A stretch of 64,000 nt of DNA from Siphonodentalium dalli (GCA_032622095.1 CP136069.1:122254126-122318125), one strand, 5' to 3'. Counted from the stretch's first letter, positions 47,261 to 60,333 are shown. The notes: a model not told the origin generated them from the letters alone. Numbers and translations: made by a program.

Positions 47261-47501
47261 GTTGCCAGCATGCCAGATCAGAAATTTATCAAGGAAGCGT
47301 TGGCGGCTCACAACCAGTATCGCGCAACGCATCAGGCGCCTCCGCTCACCGCTGCCAGAGATCTGAACGACTATGCACAGAACTGGGCAGATCACATCGC
47401 AAAAACCGGTCAGTTCGCACACAGCGACTGCAACCACAGAGGAGGCCGACTCGGAGAGAATATAGCAATGAAATGGGCGTCTCAACCGACCGCTTACTCT
47501 G
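47261..47501 (+). CDS. CAP gene exon 1 (first CAP domain, N-terminal part)
   Basis: Acceptor 'ctgccatttag' lies after a T-run, and ATG is at 47270. The exon ends TACTCTG|GTAATT in phase 1. It encodes the CAP N-terminal half: a helix with AHNQYR, WADHIA, then FAHSDC and GRLGENIAMKW. The His of HSD and the Glu of GENIA are two of the four conserved cavity residues of CAP proteins such as human GLIPR2/GAPR-1, a membrane-associated, non-secreted family. No signal peptide is visible, in keeping with GAPR-1-like members. Three in-frame codons (gtt gcc agc) precede the ATG, and the homologous exon at 63304 is entered in phase 0. This could therefore be an internal module of a longer repeat-CAP gene or the true start. 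The closest family is GLIPR2-like, and the symbol is withheld. Confidence 0.88.
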
Positions 47502-50096
47502 GTAATTACAATAAAATATTACTTGTTTTCTTGGACTTGGCTAGAGGGTCTCCGTTGAATGTGGGGGGTCCAGCATAGAAATCCAATTGCACCCCGAACC
47601 CGACTAAACATCACTCCCAAGTCTGGGAGATTTCATGCGCATTTACTGATGGTCATTTCAATCCGAAAACATTGACCGAAACTAGGGAAATATTCGACTT
47701 TTGGATTAAAACAACAAATTTTACGCTCAATAGAGAGTAGAAAATAAAACCATCAGAACAATTTTAACATATCTCTGGTCTGTTATTTCAAACTGAAGTT
47801 GTGAAAGGCGTAACGTAACACATCCAAGTGTTGAATATTTTGACCAAAGTTGGAGGTGAAGTCCCCAACTCTCATGTTGACATTTCACTATCCGTTCTTA
47901 TACTGTGACGACTGCAAGAATTCCAATGCAATAACATCACATTGGATAAACTCGGTATAGATAAAAATGGCGTACCTAAACAGTAGGTTTGATTGCAATC
48001 GTCCATACGCGTTATTATATATGTTTAAACTATATACTCATATGCAGTTACACACGCAAATTGTTTTAAACATGTACAATCATGGAATGCATATATGTTG
48101 TTTCGTTTACACCCCATTGTGCTCGTACATTCCAGTTTAAATGTCATTGTTTGAACTCAATGATCATCCCATCTGGTTGAGAACACCTTCACAGCCAAGT
48201 GCACATCAGGCAATGTTACCGTAAGTTAGCAGACAAATGCGCGTTTGACATAAATCTAGGCAAACTTTTCAAGATATTTTCAACAAAGAATGTCTCTGCA
48301 ACTATCCGGCGAAACATATTGAACATCACATATCCTTGTATTCCTCATTGCATGTGTAATCTGAACGGTTATTGAGAAAAAACAAAAACAATCGATAGTA
48401 ATACATATACATATATATAGGTACCAAGAACTACTAGAATATTTAATAATTCCAGACAAGAATCCGAACACCAAATAGCTTACTGTCATGGCTCAATGAG
48501 AGGGAGCTACATTTGTGTCATAACGTTCGGTTAATTTTTAATTGCATGACTTAACATCATGGCCCCATATATTAAAATGAAGAATAAAGTAGCGCAAATT
48601 GTTCGGCACATAAACCAAATGTTGATATGTAGTGGGTCCACCAGAAAGGACGCAATTAACTGGATATATGTCACACTATTTATATATAACTGGGACTTGG
48701 ATATGAACATATGGCCTATAACTTTGCTCAGCCCCATTTCCCATAGATCAACAGGCATGGCACGATGGTCATTGCCAAAATATTGAACATGAGTTATGAG
48801 TGGCTGTCTTTCTAACTGAACATAATTATGAAAGTTCTTGAAACAAGAAAAATCAAGTTTCCTCTCATGATCTTCATATATATCATTGATATCATATAAA
48901 CTGCACTTTCGAAAAGTTAAATTTTTAAGTAAGGTAAAAAAAAATATGAGAATCAAATACCCATGGCGATATCGAGTTATCATTTCAGTACGATCGACAT
49001 GTATAAACAAAATTTGTATGACGGATCTCGTCCTTGGAGGGTGAACACTGATAGCAATAACTGATGTGACCTTCAGAGTATCCACATGCTAATGGTAGTC
49101 TTTTGTCCCCTTTAGGCGAGAGAGTTGCGACATTTTCTTGAGCCCGCCACACATCGATACAATCATGTTACTCCCATACTCGGAAATAATCGATTATCAT
49201 TTCACTATACATACTGAAATAAGCAAAGTAATTGCTATCATCTCCCTGGGGGTTCGGAAATGTTATTTTGTTAAGGAAGTCGCCAATCGCTTATGGCACT
49301 AATATTGTATTTTATTATTTGCGTCGCAGTAAATATGAGGTAACATGTGACAAAGGTAATATGGCAAGGAGATGTCGGAAGTTTAGCCCAGTGTGTTATT
49401 TTTTCATCACCATAACTATCAGAAAATATAAAATATGAGTGCATACAGCAATGACTCCGCGACATTGCTGATATATGAAAAGTGGCATCAAATATGTTTC
49501 TGGTGGCTCACGATTTACCTGGACTACCCACCACACTAAGCATTTTGCTGTTGGGTTGATAACATATGGTTTTATGGGAATGGGTATACGAACGCAGATA
49601 AAACACGGATCCGACACGATTTTTATGCCAGAATAAATCCTTCTAGATACAAAATGGCTTAGTCAGTAAGGTGCATAGCAAAGCGAACCATCACGAATCG
49701 CTCACTGCACGACTACTAAGTCGGATCGTTTATCGATGGGCACTGATTCGTGTTAAACGTAAATGGAAGAAATCGGGTTCGGGTGTGGGCAAGCCTGTAA
49801 TTATACTAACTAGTGGTATATATTTTGTTCAAAGTATATAATGTGGTGTGATTTCCAAATGAAATTAACCATTTTTCGTGTTGCCCAGACTCTGAAACGA
49901 TGCTAATCCCAAATGAACCAAACTTTAGACACAAATTTCTTGAACCGGCTGTCTTATTGACTCTCATCAAGCAGTGAGCATCAAAATAGACATGTCTCGA
50001 TTCTGTATATCAGCACAATTATCACATGATAGTTAAGAATTTTCTGAATATCTGTTATACATGTAGCTAGAATATTTTCTCTCCAATCTCTCATAG
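47502..50096. other. Intron 1 of the CAP gene, with repeat copy 2
   Basis: Bounded by GTAATT and 'ctctcatag'. 48420-48910 is the uninterrupted copy of the dispersed repeat at 1.5-2.6 kb. The 184-codon minus-strand frame (48531-49085) lies mostly in this repeat and is not conserved in the other copy. No other gene was seen. Confidence 0.7.
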
Positions 50097-50174
50097 GTCA
50101 AGATGCGACGGATCAGTGGTATAGCGAAGTCAAAGTTCATCAGTTCGGAGTGGAACCACGGTCGCTCAGCTCTG
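50097..50174 (+). CDS. CAP gene exon 2
   Basis: Exactly 26 codons in phase 1-1, between acceptor 'tctcatag' and donor CTCTG|GTAAGT. It encodes GQDATDQWYSEVKVHQFGVE, matching the conserved 'TDxWYxE' helix of CAP proteins. The Glu in WYSE is the third cavity residue. It joins exon 1 as ...YSG|QDAT and exon 3 as ...SSG|HFTQ without frame change. The exon is too short to be listed by ORF length alone and was found from splice sites and family order. Confidence 0.9.
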
Positions 50175-51975
50175 GTAAGTAAAAGTGAAGTGAACACACA
50201 ACCATTATCGACAGTGGTAACGAGATCTAGTGAACTCCAGTCCGACAAATTTCCAATGCGATGTCTATTATCGCTATTTATCCATGAATCTCGGTCACCT
50301 CTAATAACCAAAACGTGAAAATAGCCAACATTGTATTGCAAAGATTAAACGTTTTGATAACGTCAATTAATTAATTAAAGAAAACACATTATGTTCCGTT
50401 AACAGAGGCCAGTGAATGGGACCACCACCACCATCACCACCACCATACCCTTGAACAGAGGCTTTAAAGTGTAGGGCATCCAGGATCCAGTTGAGCAATA
50501 TAGTCGGTAAAATTGAACCAAGGAAAGGTATAATTCCACATCAATGTAATTTACATAGCACAATGTTGGTGACAGCAAATTGAATATTAAGTGATGGTGA
50601 CGTAAATATTGTATGAACATGTGACTCGAATTGCAGGAGGCAAACAAATACTGTTTTTGTAGTTTTCCAACATGCTGCGGGCTTTAAAAGCCACATATTT
50701 GTACACATAACAAACACTGTGTGGTAGAACTACCCATATACCACACATTATTTATAGACGTTTGAGCATCAACACAAATGTGAATGGAACTGTGAGGCAA
50801 ATGGCCTCACGGTTAATGTGTGTTACTGCAACACAAGACGCATGATTCCGCCAAACAATTTGTTCACCGGAAACCATCAGAACGTGCGCTTTACGAATCA
50901 TACAATTTCGAGTCTGATTTGATGCACACCATATGCTTGGTCGCCAATAAACATTAGTGTGTGGTTTATGCAAACAATTATGTTGAATCAACATACACAT
51001 GTGTTAGTTGAACGCACTCACATATATTCGCCATAGTGGCAAATGTATGTCCGTGTGGACCACACAAGGTTGTGTGGCAAAAACACAATATCACTGGATT
51101 AGGGGCAATAATTTGGTTGCTGATTGTACGCACACTCATATGTGTGTTCTAAGAATTCATGTTTATGCTGGTCTCGCGCAAAATGTTGCTATACAAGCAC
51201 ACACAGAGGTGTTAAGAGTAAGAACACATTTGGGTATTCCTCAACTGCCCACAGTTGTGTTGTTTATCCACTTATTATCTACTGAATTTGATAAAACAAA
51301 TAAGTTAATTATTGTGTTGGCAATAGTTTGGCCGGTTAAGGCACAAAAACTGAATATGGTTTGTGAGCATTCCCCGACGAATTAAGTTAATACATGTATG
51401 TACTCAGCAAATATGATATGCAAATCGTCGAGACGAGTTAGTTTGACATTTGGCGTTACACAGCAAAACAACACTAAGCTAAACAAAAAATAACAACCAC
51501 TTAACGCTCAGTTGCCGATAACGTGTAGTTATTATCTTTGAGTTGCAGATATTGGCTTTTAGTTTCTTTCTATGGGCCCAATTGCGATAACGTTTATTTG
51601 GCACATGGTACAATAGTATAATTCGGTATATTATTCATATTAGACTTTCTCAAAAATGTCTTGACCGAGTTCGAGTGGAATATTTGGTATGTCGGATTAC
51701 CTGACTGTAGTGTGTATTATATTCAGTCACAAGTAATGAATTTTCAATCCAAGCCTATGTTTGACGTGTGATTCTTGTTATTCGTAGTAAAAGGGTAGGT
51801 CGAAATGAGGATATCAGCGCGGGGTTAAACCCATTCAATTTAGTATCGGCCTGTTGACGCATAGATTGATTTTTCCGCAATGTATTGATGAGGTCCGGGT
51901 GGAGTTGCTCAACAGCAGGACCATTTGAGAATCGTATGCGCCGATAACGCAAGTGGTATACAAATGTAGTTTAGT

Positions 51976-52038
51976 ACAATTAATGGTTGCTACACATCGT
52001 ATTTATGCACAATTAATGGTTACTACACATCGTATTTA
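51976..52038 (+). repeat. 33-bp direct duplication
   Basis: 'acaattaatggtt(g/a)ctaca' continuing 'catcgtattta' occurs twice, head to tail. Confidence 0.9.
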
Positions 52039-55000
52039 GAATCTATAGTTTTATCTGTAAACTTGAATGTTATGGATCAGAACACAAATTACAGCCCATA
52101 CAGAATGGATAGATATGATCTTAGTGTGCCCCCGGTATTGACAAGTGCGATTAAAACGCAATCGAATAATAAGAATAGATGTTCTGATATAATTGAATGG
52201 ACCTAATGGACCTTAGTGATTGGAATTGCTCCTCTGCATCACAAATTAACAATCGCCGTTGTAGTTGCTCCATATTGTTAGGGTTAAAACAGCCCACGTA
52301 TGGTCGCTATATTTTATCGAGAATAGCTTGTCTACTTTGTGTGTGCTCATTTGTGATTGGGTAAGCCTTGTGCAGTTTATGTGGTTTGGGTTGTACAACC
52401 GTGGCTATGGGTATAGTCGAAGTCAGCCTTGTGTGCATGACCGACGATTTCTTCAACAATTGGCTTCATATACATATACTCATCATAATTTAATACGGAG
52501 GGTACAAATTCCATATACCGGTTAAACTGGGACCATTCTGTTGATTAATACTTAAAGCTGGGGAGTGTTATAATTCGAACAAGAGCAATATAGTTATGAT
52601 AAAATGCAACCAGAACACTCATTATTGATTTACAACCCCATGTTGTTCATGTTGGGGAAAACCTCATTTACCAGAACGCATACGACCATTGTTTTGTTTT
52701 CAAATCCACTTGTCAGAGAATCCCCACTCACAAGACACTCAGCAAATATTATGCCACAAAGTAATCCAAAAATAAATGAACAAGTAATTTAATTGCATGA
52801 TATTTGTGAAGTAACGTATGACATTGAAGTACATGTAATGCCAAAATAGACCCATTACAATCTTACACTACTGTTCATTACTTAAGAAAAAGTAATGCAT
52901 TTTAATGCATTACCATTACTCTTCACCCAATCAATGGTCACTACGTCTCAAAAATACATTGCCACTTACCACAAATACATATTTTAAAAAACGAGTTGAC
53001 GGCGGCCATTTATGAACTACAAGTCTTCATATTCCAGCTTGCCAACATTGTTTTGTTGGGGGATTTAGATGAGAAAATACCTCTACAACGTATAAACAAC
53101 TATCATAAACTTCTGAAAGAGAAATGCCCGTATAATTCACTTTTCTTGTTTCAATAACCCGATTAGGGCAAATTTCGCATTAACAACTGTGCAGTTGCAC
53201 ATATCTCACGCAGGGCCGTAAACTAAGGGGTGCAGTGTGTGACCACCCCAATGATCCAGACACTGCCTTCGCCGAACAGTTGTCATGCAGATACATTGGA
53301 ACTTTTGGCATATGAGGAGGGTGTTGCCCGACATAATTGTAAACTAGTATGTCTGGAGTAAACGTAAGAGAATGGTGCCCAGCGGAGCCCAATATAGTAA
53401 AGTTAAGCAGCGCAATAGAATATCTACAGTAATTTGGCTCTATCTGTGTTGTTCAGTTCTAAAGGTTTTGCTCGGCAGGCATGTCAAATAGTTTTGCTTG
53501 TCATACACTACTCTATCTATATAACATAAGAAACTTTAGATGGAGCTATTAAAATGTCACTAAATAACCTCCAGTGGGGCCGGTACCAGGAACTATCTTG
53601 TCCAACTGACTGCTATATAAGGATGAGAATAGCAGCAAACACAAACACACCACATATCACCACCATGTATGTGGTATGTCCGTCACCAACATTGTATTTG
53701 TCCAAATGTTAATGGGAGAGGGCGGATGTAAGTTGTCAAAATGTGTGACTCGATCCCTGTTTTAATATCAAATTACAAAAATAACTGACTGCATGACAAC
53801 GAATGGGGTGTCTTGAATTTCTTAGCAAAAACATCAAATTCTTAGAAATCATTGTAACGGCAGATTAGTCACAGGCGATAGTATAATTCGGTCCACTTAT
53901 ATAGTATATGTGATTATTGATGGGACAGAAAATAATCTCCATTCAATAACAAATTATTCACGACGTATAAGCGTTTACAAATGAGGCCATGAATTCAAAG
54001 AAATCAAACTATTGGCAAATATTGGCAGGGTGAAGTCTAACCGCCATGATATTTTGGTGGCGTTACGGACCAGATCTCGTGGCATACTGTTCGGCTTTCT
54101 TGAAGCACATAGAGCGAACATGATGTGATCATAGCTTTTCAGAGCACGTCAGTAAATCAATACATTGGGAACTATATATCCTATATATTCAGACATGAGA
54201 CCACGTTAATAACCGCTTCATGGTATATTAAATCGTAAGAACTGCCGGAATATTGTAGTATAATCCAATAAACCATATCATCAAAACGTATGAAGTCAAT
54301 GCATGGAATCGATCCTGTTTCCAAACATACTTACACAGGAGTTATCTCCATAGTGGCGAATTAACGGGTGCATTATAAACGTCTAGCTAACCAATATTTA
54401 TGTCTTCCATGAGAGAGTTTCTGGCGATAATAGATGACGTTTTGCCAAACAATATCCGATAGCCGTTCGAGGAAATATGTCATTGCTCATATTGTACTTG
54501 TTCAACTTCCAATGCCAATTGCTCCACGACAATTTGGCTAAGTAACACTGTTTCAGACTGTGCTTCCAGGGAATGTATCATAACGCCAACAGGTCCTATA
54601 TACGCTATACATATGAATTTGTGACATCATCAATTATATATATATGTAGATAAACCGATCATGCGATTTTGAGCAATCGGACAAATTCGGTCATGGTAGT
54701 ATTTAATAATTGATTAACTGTATTTATCACTTGATAATGATAAGAATTTCATGATCCATATGAAGATGTTTCATATGCGACCGTTAATTACACTTAGTGT
54801 ATGGTCAAATTAGATTCGATATTATTAGATCTATTTATAAATAAAAATGCCCTTCGTGGTAATAGATCAAAGCTCTATCGATACATATGTCCGATGTTAT
54901 TGTTTTAGTAATCCTATAAGCGATCCAGAAAATAAAAGATGACTTAAATTTACTACGTCGACCTCCAATTCAAATTGACCGACGAATATAACCACGTAGC

Positions 55001-55044
55001 TAATCACATTGAGCGCTGGCTTTCCAATTTTAGCTCAACTTGAT

Positions 55045-55440
55045 GAATTAAAGTTTGAGCTATTGTCATGTGCGTCGGGAAGTCTGTCCGTCAACAGTTT
55101 CCTTTGGCACACCATACAAGCCACACTCCTTATCCGACCATCACCAAACAAAACGGATCATTGGGGTGGGCTCTAGATGGGAGCTATTTTTCGGAATTGC
55201 CTTGAAAAACAAAACCGCCAGCAGCCATTTTAATCTTCACTATTGAATCTATTTTCACACCATCCAGCACACATTAATTCAGTGGAATTTTTAGGGGAAA
55301 TGCGCGCTATTGAATTTGAATGACTTTCAATGAATCTTTGCAAGATAAATCGTTCGGCCTGCCCTACAGCCAACATGTTAATCTGATTGATCCCAAACTT
55401 CGCTGTTGAATTCTACTAGACTACTAGTATTACTTAATAT
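55045..55440 (+). repeat. Dispersed copy of the 9.6-10.6 kb repeat
   Basis: Shares 'aaagtttgagctattgtcat', 'gtcaacagtttcct', 'ggcacacc(a/c)tacaagcc', 'ctctagatgggagc' and 'gccagcagccat' with 9595-10620, in the same order but with fewer units. Confidence 0.75.
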
Positions 55441-55983
55441 TTCAGCATTCCGCATTCCCTGTCGCTCCATAGTCCAAGTCTTCTCGTACTAAAACCAGCT
55501 AAGATATTGGGATGGCGAGATGTTGGATTTTAGTCCGAGTTCGCCTCCATATGCGTTTTATAACACGAGTTAAGCGTTTGTGACCCGCTCAAATAAAACC
55601 ACAATTATATGAAATAAAATATCAAAATTGCGACCAATAAACGGATTTTTTCCGCAGAAGACATGATATTTGATCTGAAACCCACATCGGTTGTGAATTG
55701 AAAGCGGTAATTTAATGTGAAAAGAGACATTTACCACAGTGTTGACATATTTTTAAAAGTATGCGAACTCAGTTGACCTCACGAACTGTGTTCGGCATTT
55801 TCCGGTGAAAATATTCCGTAGATTTTCGACTAACCACGCACATGACGATGAATTCTCCATTGTAATCGTAATTATGTGTGTCAATAAATAATAAATAAAT
55901 AGATTAAGTAAACATTGAAGATATAAATGTAATACATTAAATAAATTACGGGAATTACAACTGTGAGAACTGTTTAATTAATT

Positions 55984-56112
55984 AAACTTTGGAATGATTT
56001 AGACATTGAATACAAGTCAACCGAAGACTCAAACCGGTTTAAAGAGTGTGTCAGACTGGAATTATACAGCCAACTTAAAGATAAAGAAGAGGGAATTTTT
56101 GTGTGGACATAA
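55984..56112 (+). pseudogene. LINE ORF C-terminal relic
   Basis: 42 codons end at TAA 56110-56112, with KLWNDLDIEYKSTEDSNRF then KECVRLELYSQL. A 'WN.L...S...FK..L' tail is typical of the end of LINE reverse-transcriptase ORFs such as L2/CR1/jockey types. The frame is closed upstream by TAA/TAA. It is followed about 1.15 kb later by 'aataaatctatctatctatc' (57258-57280), a plausible LINE 3' tail. Confidence 0.4.
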
Positions 56113-56216
56113 ACTTTAAAGCAAATCAACACCTTTTCATATGCTCTATCCGTTTTCATCTGTATTTCATACAGCTGAAGTATTTTTATCCCAAATGCAC
56201 ATTTTAGTGCATTCAT

Positions 56217-56680
56217 CCAGAGGAGGTCTGTGTATTCTGTGTTGGAGTAAGCTCACTCGGCCACCATTTGATAAGGGGGCCCTTTGCTTATAATATCTTT
56301 GTAGAGGGCTGCGAAAACAAAACAGAACCCACAGACACCTTCTGGCTCTGCAGAAATTGCTCGGGTGCCACCTTTGGGACGCATACATGTATGCATCTCA
56401 GGGGTGACATCTGAGTAGTTTTTGTGATGAATGCACATTGATCTGGTAGCATGGCACCAATTTGCTACATTTTATAATGTTTCTGTATCATTCACGAATG
56501 TATTTTATAGGTTTTATTTTCACAATCATGTAGGTTTTACAGTTTGAACATTATTCCGGGGGGGGGTCTATGGATTCTGTGTTGGAGTAAGTTCAACTCA
56601 GCCACAATTTGATAGGTGGGCTCTCTGCTTAATATGTTTGTAGAGGGCTGCTGAAACAAAACAGAACCCATAGACACTGC
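56217..56680 (+). repeat. Duplicated ~115-bp block
   Basis: 56220-56342 and 56564-56677 share 'ctgtgttggagtaag', 'cca(c/a)aatttgata'-like, 'gtagagggctgc' and 'aaacaaaacagaaccca'. They are in direct orientation, 344 bp apart. The copies are diverged by indels. Confidence 0.85.
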
Positions 56681-59215
56681 CGGTGTGGTTGCATCTCTTA
56701 ATTTGCAATAATTTATGCACAACATCTCCCACACTGTCATTCATCAAAACATCAAAAATATCATCATATGTCATTCTTAAATGATCTTAATGATTTAAAA
56801 TGGTTCGGTACCGGTAACTCTGAAATTGATCTTAACATTCTTAGGAAATTTCAACACATACTTTAATAAGGAAATATATCTCTTGAAGTTATCTCTATAA
56901 ACTATATTTATTCCTTTGGTCATTTGAAATTTAGAAATTGTTTGCAGATAACATCTATTAATCTGAGGACCATTCTGGAAATAAGTCTGCCCATTTATGG
57001 GTCAGACTTTTCAATGTTATCCTCGGTGCGATGGGTGAGTCTTATTACATCATAAAGACCATTTCTTTAAAGATTAATATATTATATTAAATAAATTATA
57101 ATGAAATGAAACTGAAATTAATCTTTCAAATTAATGATTGACACTGTTTATATATTTTCTCATATGTTTAAAATCAGCTGTATACAATCTAATCTGTAAT
57201 ATCTTTTGGTCCATTCAAACTGTAGGACCTTTTGTAATATGTTTTTACACCGCACCAAATAAATCTATCTATCTATCTATAAAACAGTGTAAACACAACG
57301 AGCAATAGAATAAATATGGGGGCTGCCATCTTGTTTGTATCGAAATCGTCTCGGCCAAAACAAACTCCGGACTATGCCGAAGTTCTTCGGAACACTTCGG
57401 CTTTCAGTTAAAACGTAAACAAACATAAACAATGCGATGTTAGTGGCAATCAACCGGAATATTATATGTGTAATTTAACATGAAAGTTAGATTATTATAC
57501 ACCATTATGACCATAAGATGTCACTCTTTCCGATGTATATAGCATCATGTATTGATTTGTTAGGTAAATCGAGTAAAATACACCACAAATTCCCGCCACA
57601 AACCCTGGGCGTAACTCGTGTTATAAAAAGCATATGGAGTTAGGGTTAGGGTTAGACTAAAATCCAGCATCTCGCCATCCCAATATCTTAGCTGGTTTTA
57701 GTACGAGAAGACTTGGACTAGTCGCCCCATTGACCCGTATCAAATGGAAATTTCCCCTTTCCAGGTTGAGCTACAATGTCATTGACATTTAGATTTCAGT
57801 TGGCACTTATGTACCAACCAATCGGAGGCCACTTCCGATGTGCAACATGATTCTAATTATGATATAAATATAATAACAGGCGTCTAATTTGAAGTTCAAA
57901 AAGACGTTTATAATAAGGAGCGTTTATTCAGCACGTGCCCTGGCTTTGTAGCGTGTTGATGCCGATGTATAAGCTGTCAGCTACTTTTATGTAGCCGATG
58001 TACGTGTTGTAATTATAGAATAAGATTTTAAGTTACAAGTATGATATAAGATTTATGACCAAAAATGATTAACCGCGAAAGTGGTCTCCGGTTGGGAGTT
58101 AAAACACAGCTTCAAATTTCAACTGAAATGACAGAACCGGCGTTCCATAAATATTTACCGGGCGAAAAGTGAAGAGTACATACTCGTGATCTTAATTCGT
58201 ATGTGGAATTCCAAAGGTGACCATAAGTATCCGATATTGCCCAATTCGTTTTCTCATTGATTGTATTGCAGATTGTCAACTGGGATATGTACTGATGGGA
58301 AATAATATATAAATACTTTTAAAAAGCAAGCTCCCCCTGACATTTTAGATGCTATCTTCATATATGGTAATCACAATGCGATGAATCTTTACGAAATATA
58401 AGTTTTTATACATGTATGTGACCAAGCTATATTTTAACTAATAATACGGTGAGTGAATACATGCTTAAATGAACAATAATTAAATGGGAAGAGTCAATTT
58501 TCCAAAATTCACAAAATTAGTGGGTACACAAGAGGAAACTTGTTCCAGTACATGCGCTAGACATTTGGTTATGTTCTAATGTCAGAATTATCGGTTATTG
58601 ACAGTCGGGCCTCCCCTTGGTAGCATGGCGGACATGGTTCAAATGGGAACGAGTAGTCTATAAAAGAGTGGGTAATGACACTAATCAACATGACATTCCT
58701 CATCAAATGCAAGATGAATTGGCAGTATTGAGTCCAGTGTCTGGTCATTACAATGAGGTCACGATGGATCCAAGTCTTATTGTGACCTGGGGTTTTCTAG
58801 TACAGTGGCCGAATCGAAAAGGAACTCTAGTTTACGAGATAACCTTTGCGTTTGAGCACAAGAGTCATGTTGGGTTCCATTAAATTGAATTCGTAAATGT
58901 TGTAAAGTCGTTATCAGATATATGTCATTTTTCTACCAAGAAACATGTTTGGGGTAGAGGTAGTTAAAAGCCAGTATCTTACAAACCGTTCGAAAGTTAT
59001 GTCAACTTCTTTCTACGTGTGATTACCAGATAACTACTACACAATATGTTGATTAATAGTTTAGCATTATTGCAATTTTTGTTTGAATAATAACGTGGTA
59101 ACCAAATAGGGCGGCGTCATTGTCATAAACGATGGGCGTGCAGTGAATATTGTGTTGGAATCATTGCCTTATGTTATCACCCAATAATTCGTCACGAATA
59201 AAGCAGTAGCTATTT

Positions 59216-59684
59216 ACATATGTGACCCGCCATATCAAATCCAGTCGGAAGTCGGGATTTTTTTTACCCTGTGCCAATGCATTCTCTTATATATGCGAGT
59301 CGACCATAGGTCGCCTCGCATATATAAGAGAATGCATTGGCCTAACAATTTTTTATCATGTTTTTTAAATAAATGTTTCTTACAATTTTTAGGACATAAA
59401 ATAAAAAACATCCATTACCCTGCAGGGACCCCCACACATAAATAGAAGCATATATAAGAGTGTCGTCTGCTCATGTTTGTCTGGGGCTCTGTATCGGTGA
59501 AATTATAAAATTGTTAAAGAATAAAAGAACAAATTATTAAAATTGTAAAAAATGGTTAGGCCAATGCATTCTCGTATATATGCGAGGCGACCTATGGTCG
59601 ACTCGCATATATAAGAGAATGCATTGGCACAGGGTAAAAAAATCCCGACTTCCGACTGGATGTGATATGGCGGGTCACATATGT
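59216..59684. mobile_element. Outer palindromic element with cassette in its loop
   Basis: The arms 'acatatgtgacccgccatat' then 'ccagtcggaagtcgggatt' at 59216-59264, and their complement at 59638-59684, flank the double-hairpin cassette exactly in the loop. The edges 'ccctgtgcc' and 'ggcacaggg' fall where the loop should be. Arms are about 50 bp with one or two mismatches. Confidence 0.88.
59269..59636. mobile_element. Double-hairpin palindromic cassette, copy 2
   Basis: The same two near-perfect palindromes of about 70 bp (59272-59341 and 59562-59631) as at 7614-7832. Here they are separated by about 220 bp. The spacer shares 'ttctttaacaattttataat' with copy 1 in reverse orientation, and copy 1 lacks about 150 bp of it. 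Copy 1 therefore looks like an internal-deletion derivative. Confidence 0.88.
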
Positions 59685-59956
59685 GCGCAGTTAGACGTTG
59701 TTCTCAGTCGATGTGATTGATTGGAATTTTCTATTTCTACATTCTTCCAGTCGAGATACTGTTTTGGTATTAACTTAATAGTTGTATATTTACATGTATA
59801 TACCGAAATAGGTCCATAATATGTCTTTTAGGTGTCTATTTACATGTTCACCAATTCTAATGTTGTCAGACTGAACAACGACTAAAAACACAATGCCAAA
59901 CTAAGTAGTATACAAATATAGGCATATTTTAACTATTTTCTTGTTTTCGCCATCAG

Positions 59957-60130
59957 GTCACTTTACCCAGGTTGTATGGAAGGGCAGCAAGGAGTTCGGA
60001 ATCGGCAAAGCAGCTTCATCCGACGGAAAGATATATGTCGTGGCTAGCTACAGGCCCGCTGGAAACATGGGTGGGGACTTCACGCAAAATGTTCTTCCAC
60101 CCAAAGATGGCAAAGTAACCCTACCAGCAG
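59957..60130 (+). CDS. CAP gene exon 3 (CAP signature 1 and 2)
   Basis: 58 codons in phase 1-1, between 'cgccatcag' and GCAG|GTATGT. It encodes GHFTQVVWKGSKEFGIGKA, a full match to CAP signature 1, with the fourth cavity residue His. Then comes YVVASYRPAGNMGG, the signature-2 region in which the extracellular family's Cys is Ala, as in GAPR-1-type intracellular CAP proteins. The sequence ends with LPPKDGKVTLPAG. With exons 1 and 2 this completes one CAP domain of about 155 residues, all four cavity residues present. An unspliced read through the donor gives an unrelated tail and a stop at 60208-60210. Confidence 0.95.
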
Positions 60131-60223
60131 GTATGTGTTTACGCCTTGTGAAACGGTGTCATTCTAGGTATAAAACCATGAATACATCTTTTAGTGAAAA
60201 TGTGACATGAAGTCTGAGTTAAG

Positions 60224-60333
60224 TGTGCCTGTTATTTGCAGAATGAGGTCCACAGAGGGTGAATTTAGTGACGCTATCCCGCATAGCGGGCTAGCATCAC
60301 TAAATTCACCCTCTTGGGACCTAATTCTGCTTA
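60224..60333. mobile_element. Hairpin MITE, family H copy 2 (intronic)
   Basis: 'gtgtgcctgttatttgcaga' then 'atgaggtcc' and centre 'cccgcatagcggg' match the left arm of 45769-45913. The right arm stops at 'aattctgctta', short of the usual end, so the element is truncated or diverged. Confidence 0.85.

Larger units (their letters stand above)
55471..57719. mobile_element. Inverted-repeat-bounded element (~2.25 kb)
   Basis: Arms of about 105-110 bp at 55471-55574 and 57609-57719 are near-perfect complements ('agtccaagtcttctcgtact', 'aaaaccagctaagatattgg', 'gatggcgagatg'). They differ mainly where the right arm has acquired 'taaccctaaccctaac'-type sequence (telomere-like, 57639-57655) in place of 'gagttcgc'. 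The interior includes a LINE remnant with a (TCTA)n tail and a duplicated block of about 115 bp. Confidence 0.75.
50175..59956. other. Intron 2 of the CAP gene (~9.8 kb)
   Basis: The large intron carries a 33-bp direct duplication (51976-52038), a 'gagctattgtcat' repeat copy (55045-55440), a 2.25-kb inverted-repeat element (55471-57719) and a nested palindromic element (59216-59684). Open frames at 51008, 52265 and 58617 have no domain or splice support. Confidence 0.75.

Noticed and set aside
48531..49085. Longest unassigned minus-strand open frame (184 codons)
   Set aside because: It lies mostly in a dispersed repeat whose other copy (1.5-2.6 kb) does not keep the frame. Its composition is AT-driven, and it has no domain.
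49655..49730. Possible tRNA-like A-box ('tggcttagtcagtaaggtg')
   Set aside because: A-box-like only. The expected B-box and acceptor-stem pairing are not visible.
51008..51385. 125-codon open frame in CAP intron 2
   Set aside because: No recognisable domain, no flanking splice signals that join CAP exons, and a biased His/Thr/Val composition from 'cacaca/tgtgtg' rich DNA.
58617..58883. 88-codon open frame in CAP intron 2 with plausible-looking composition
   Set aside because: No homology recognised, and no acceptor or donor in a phase compatible with exons 2 and 3, which already join perfectly.
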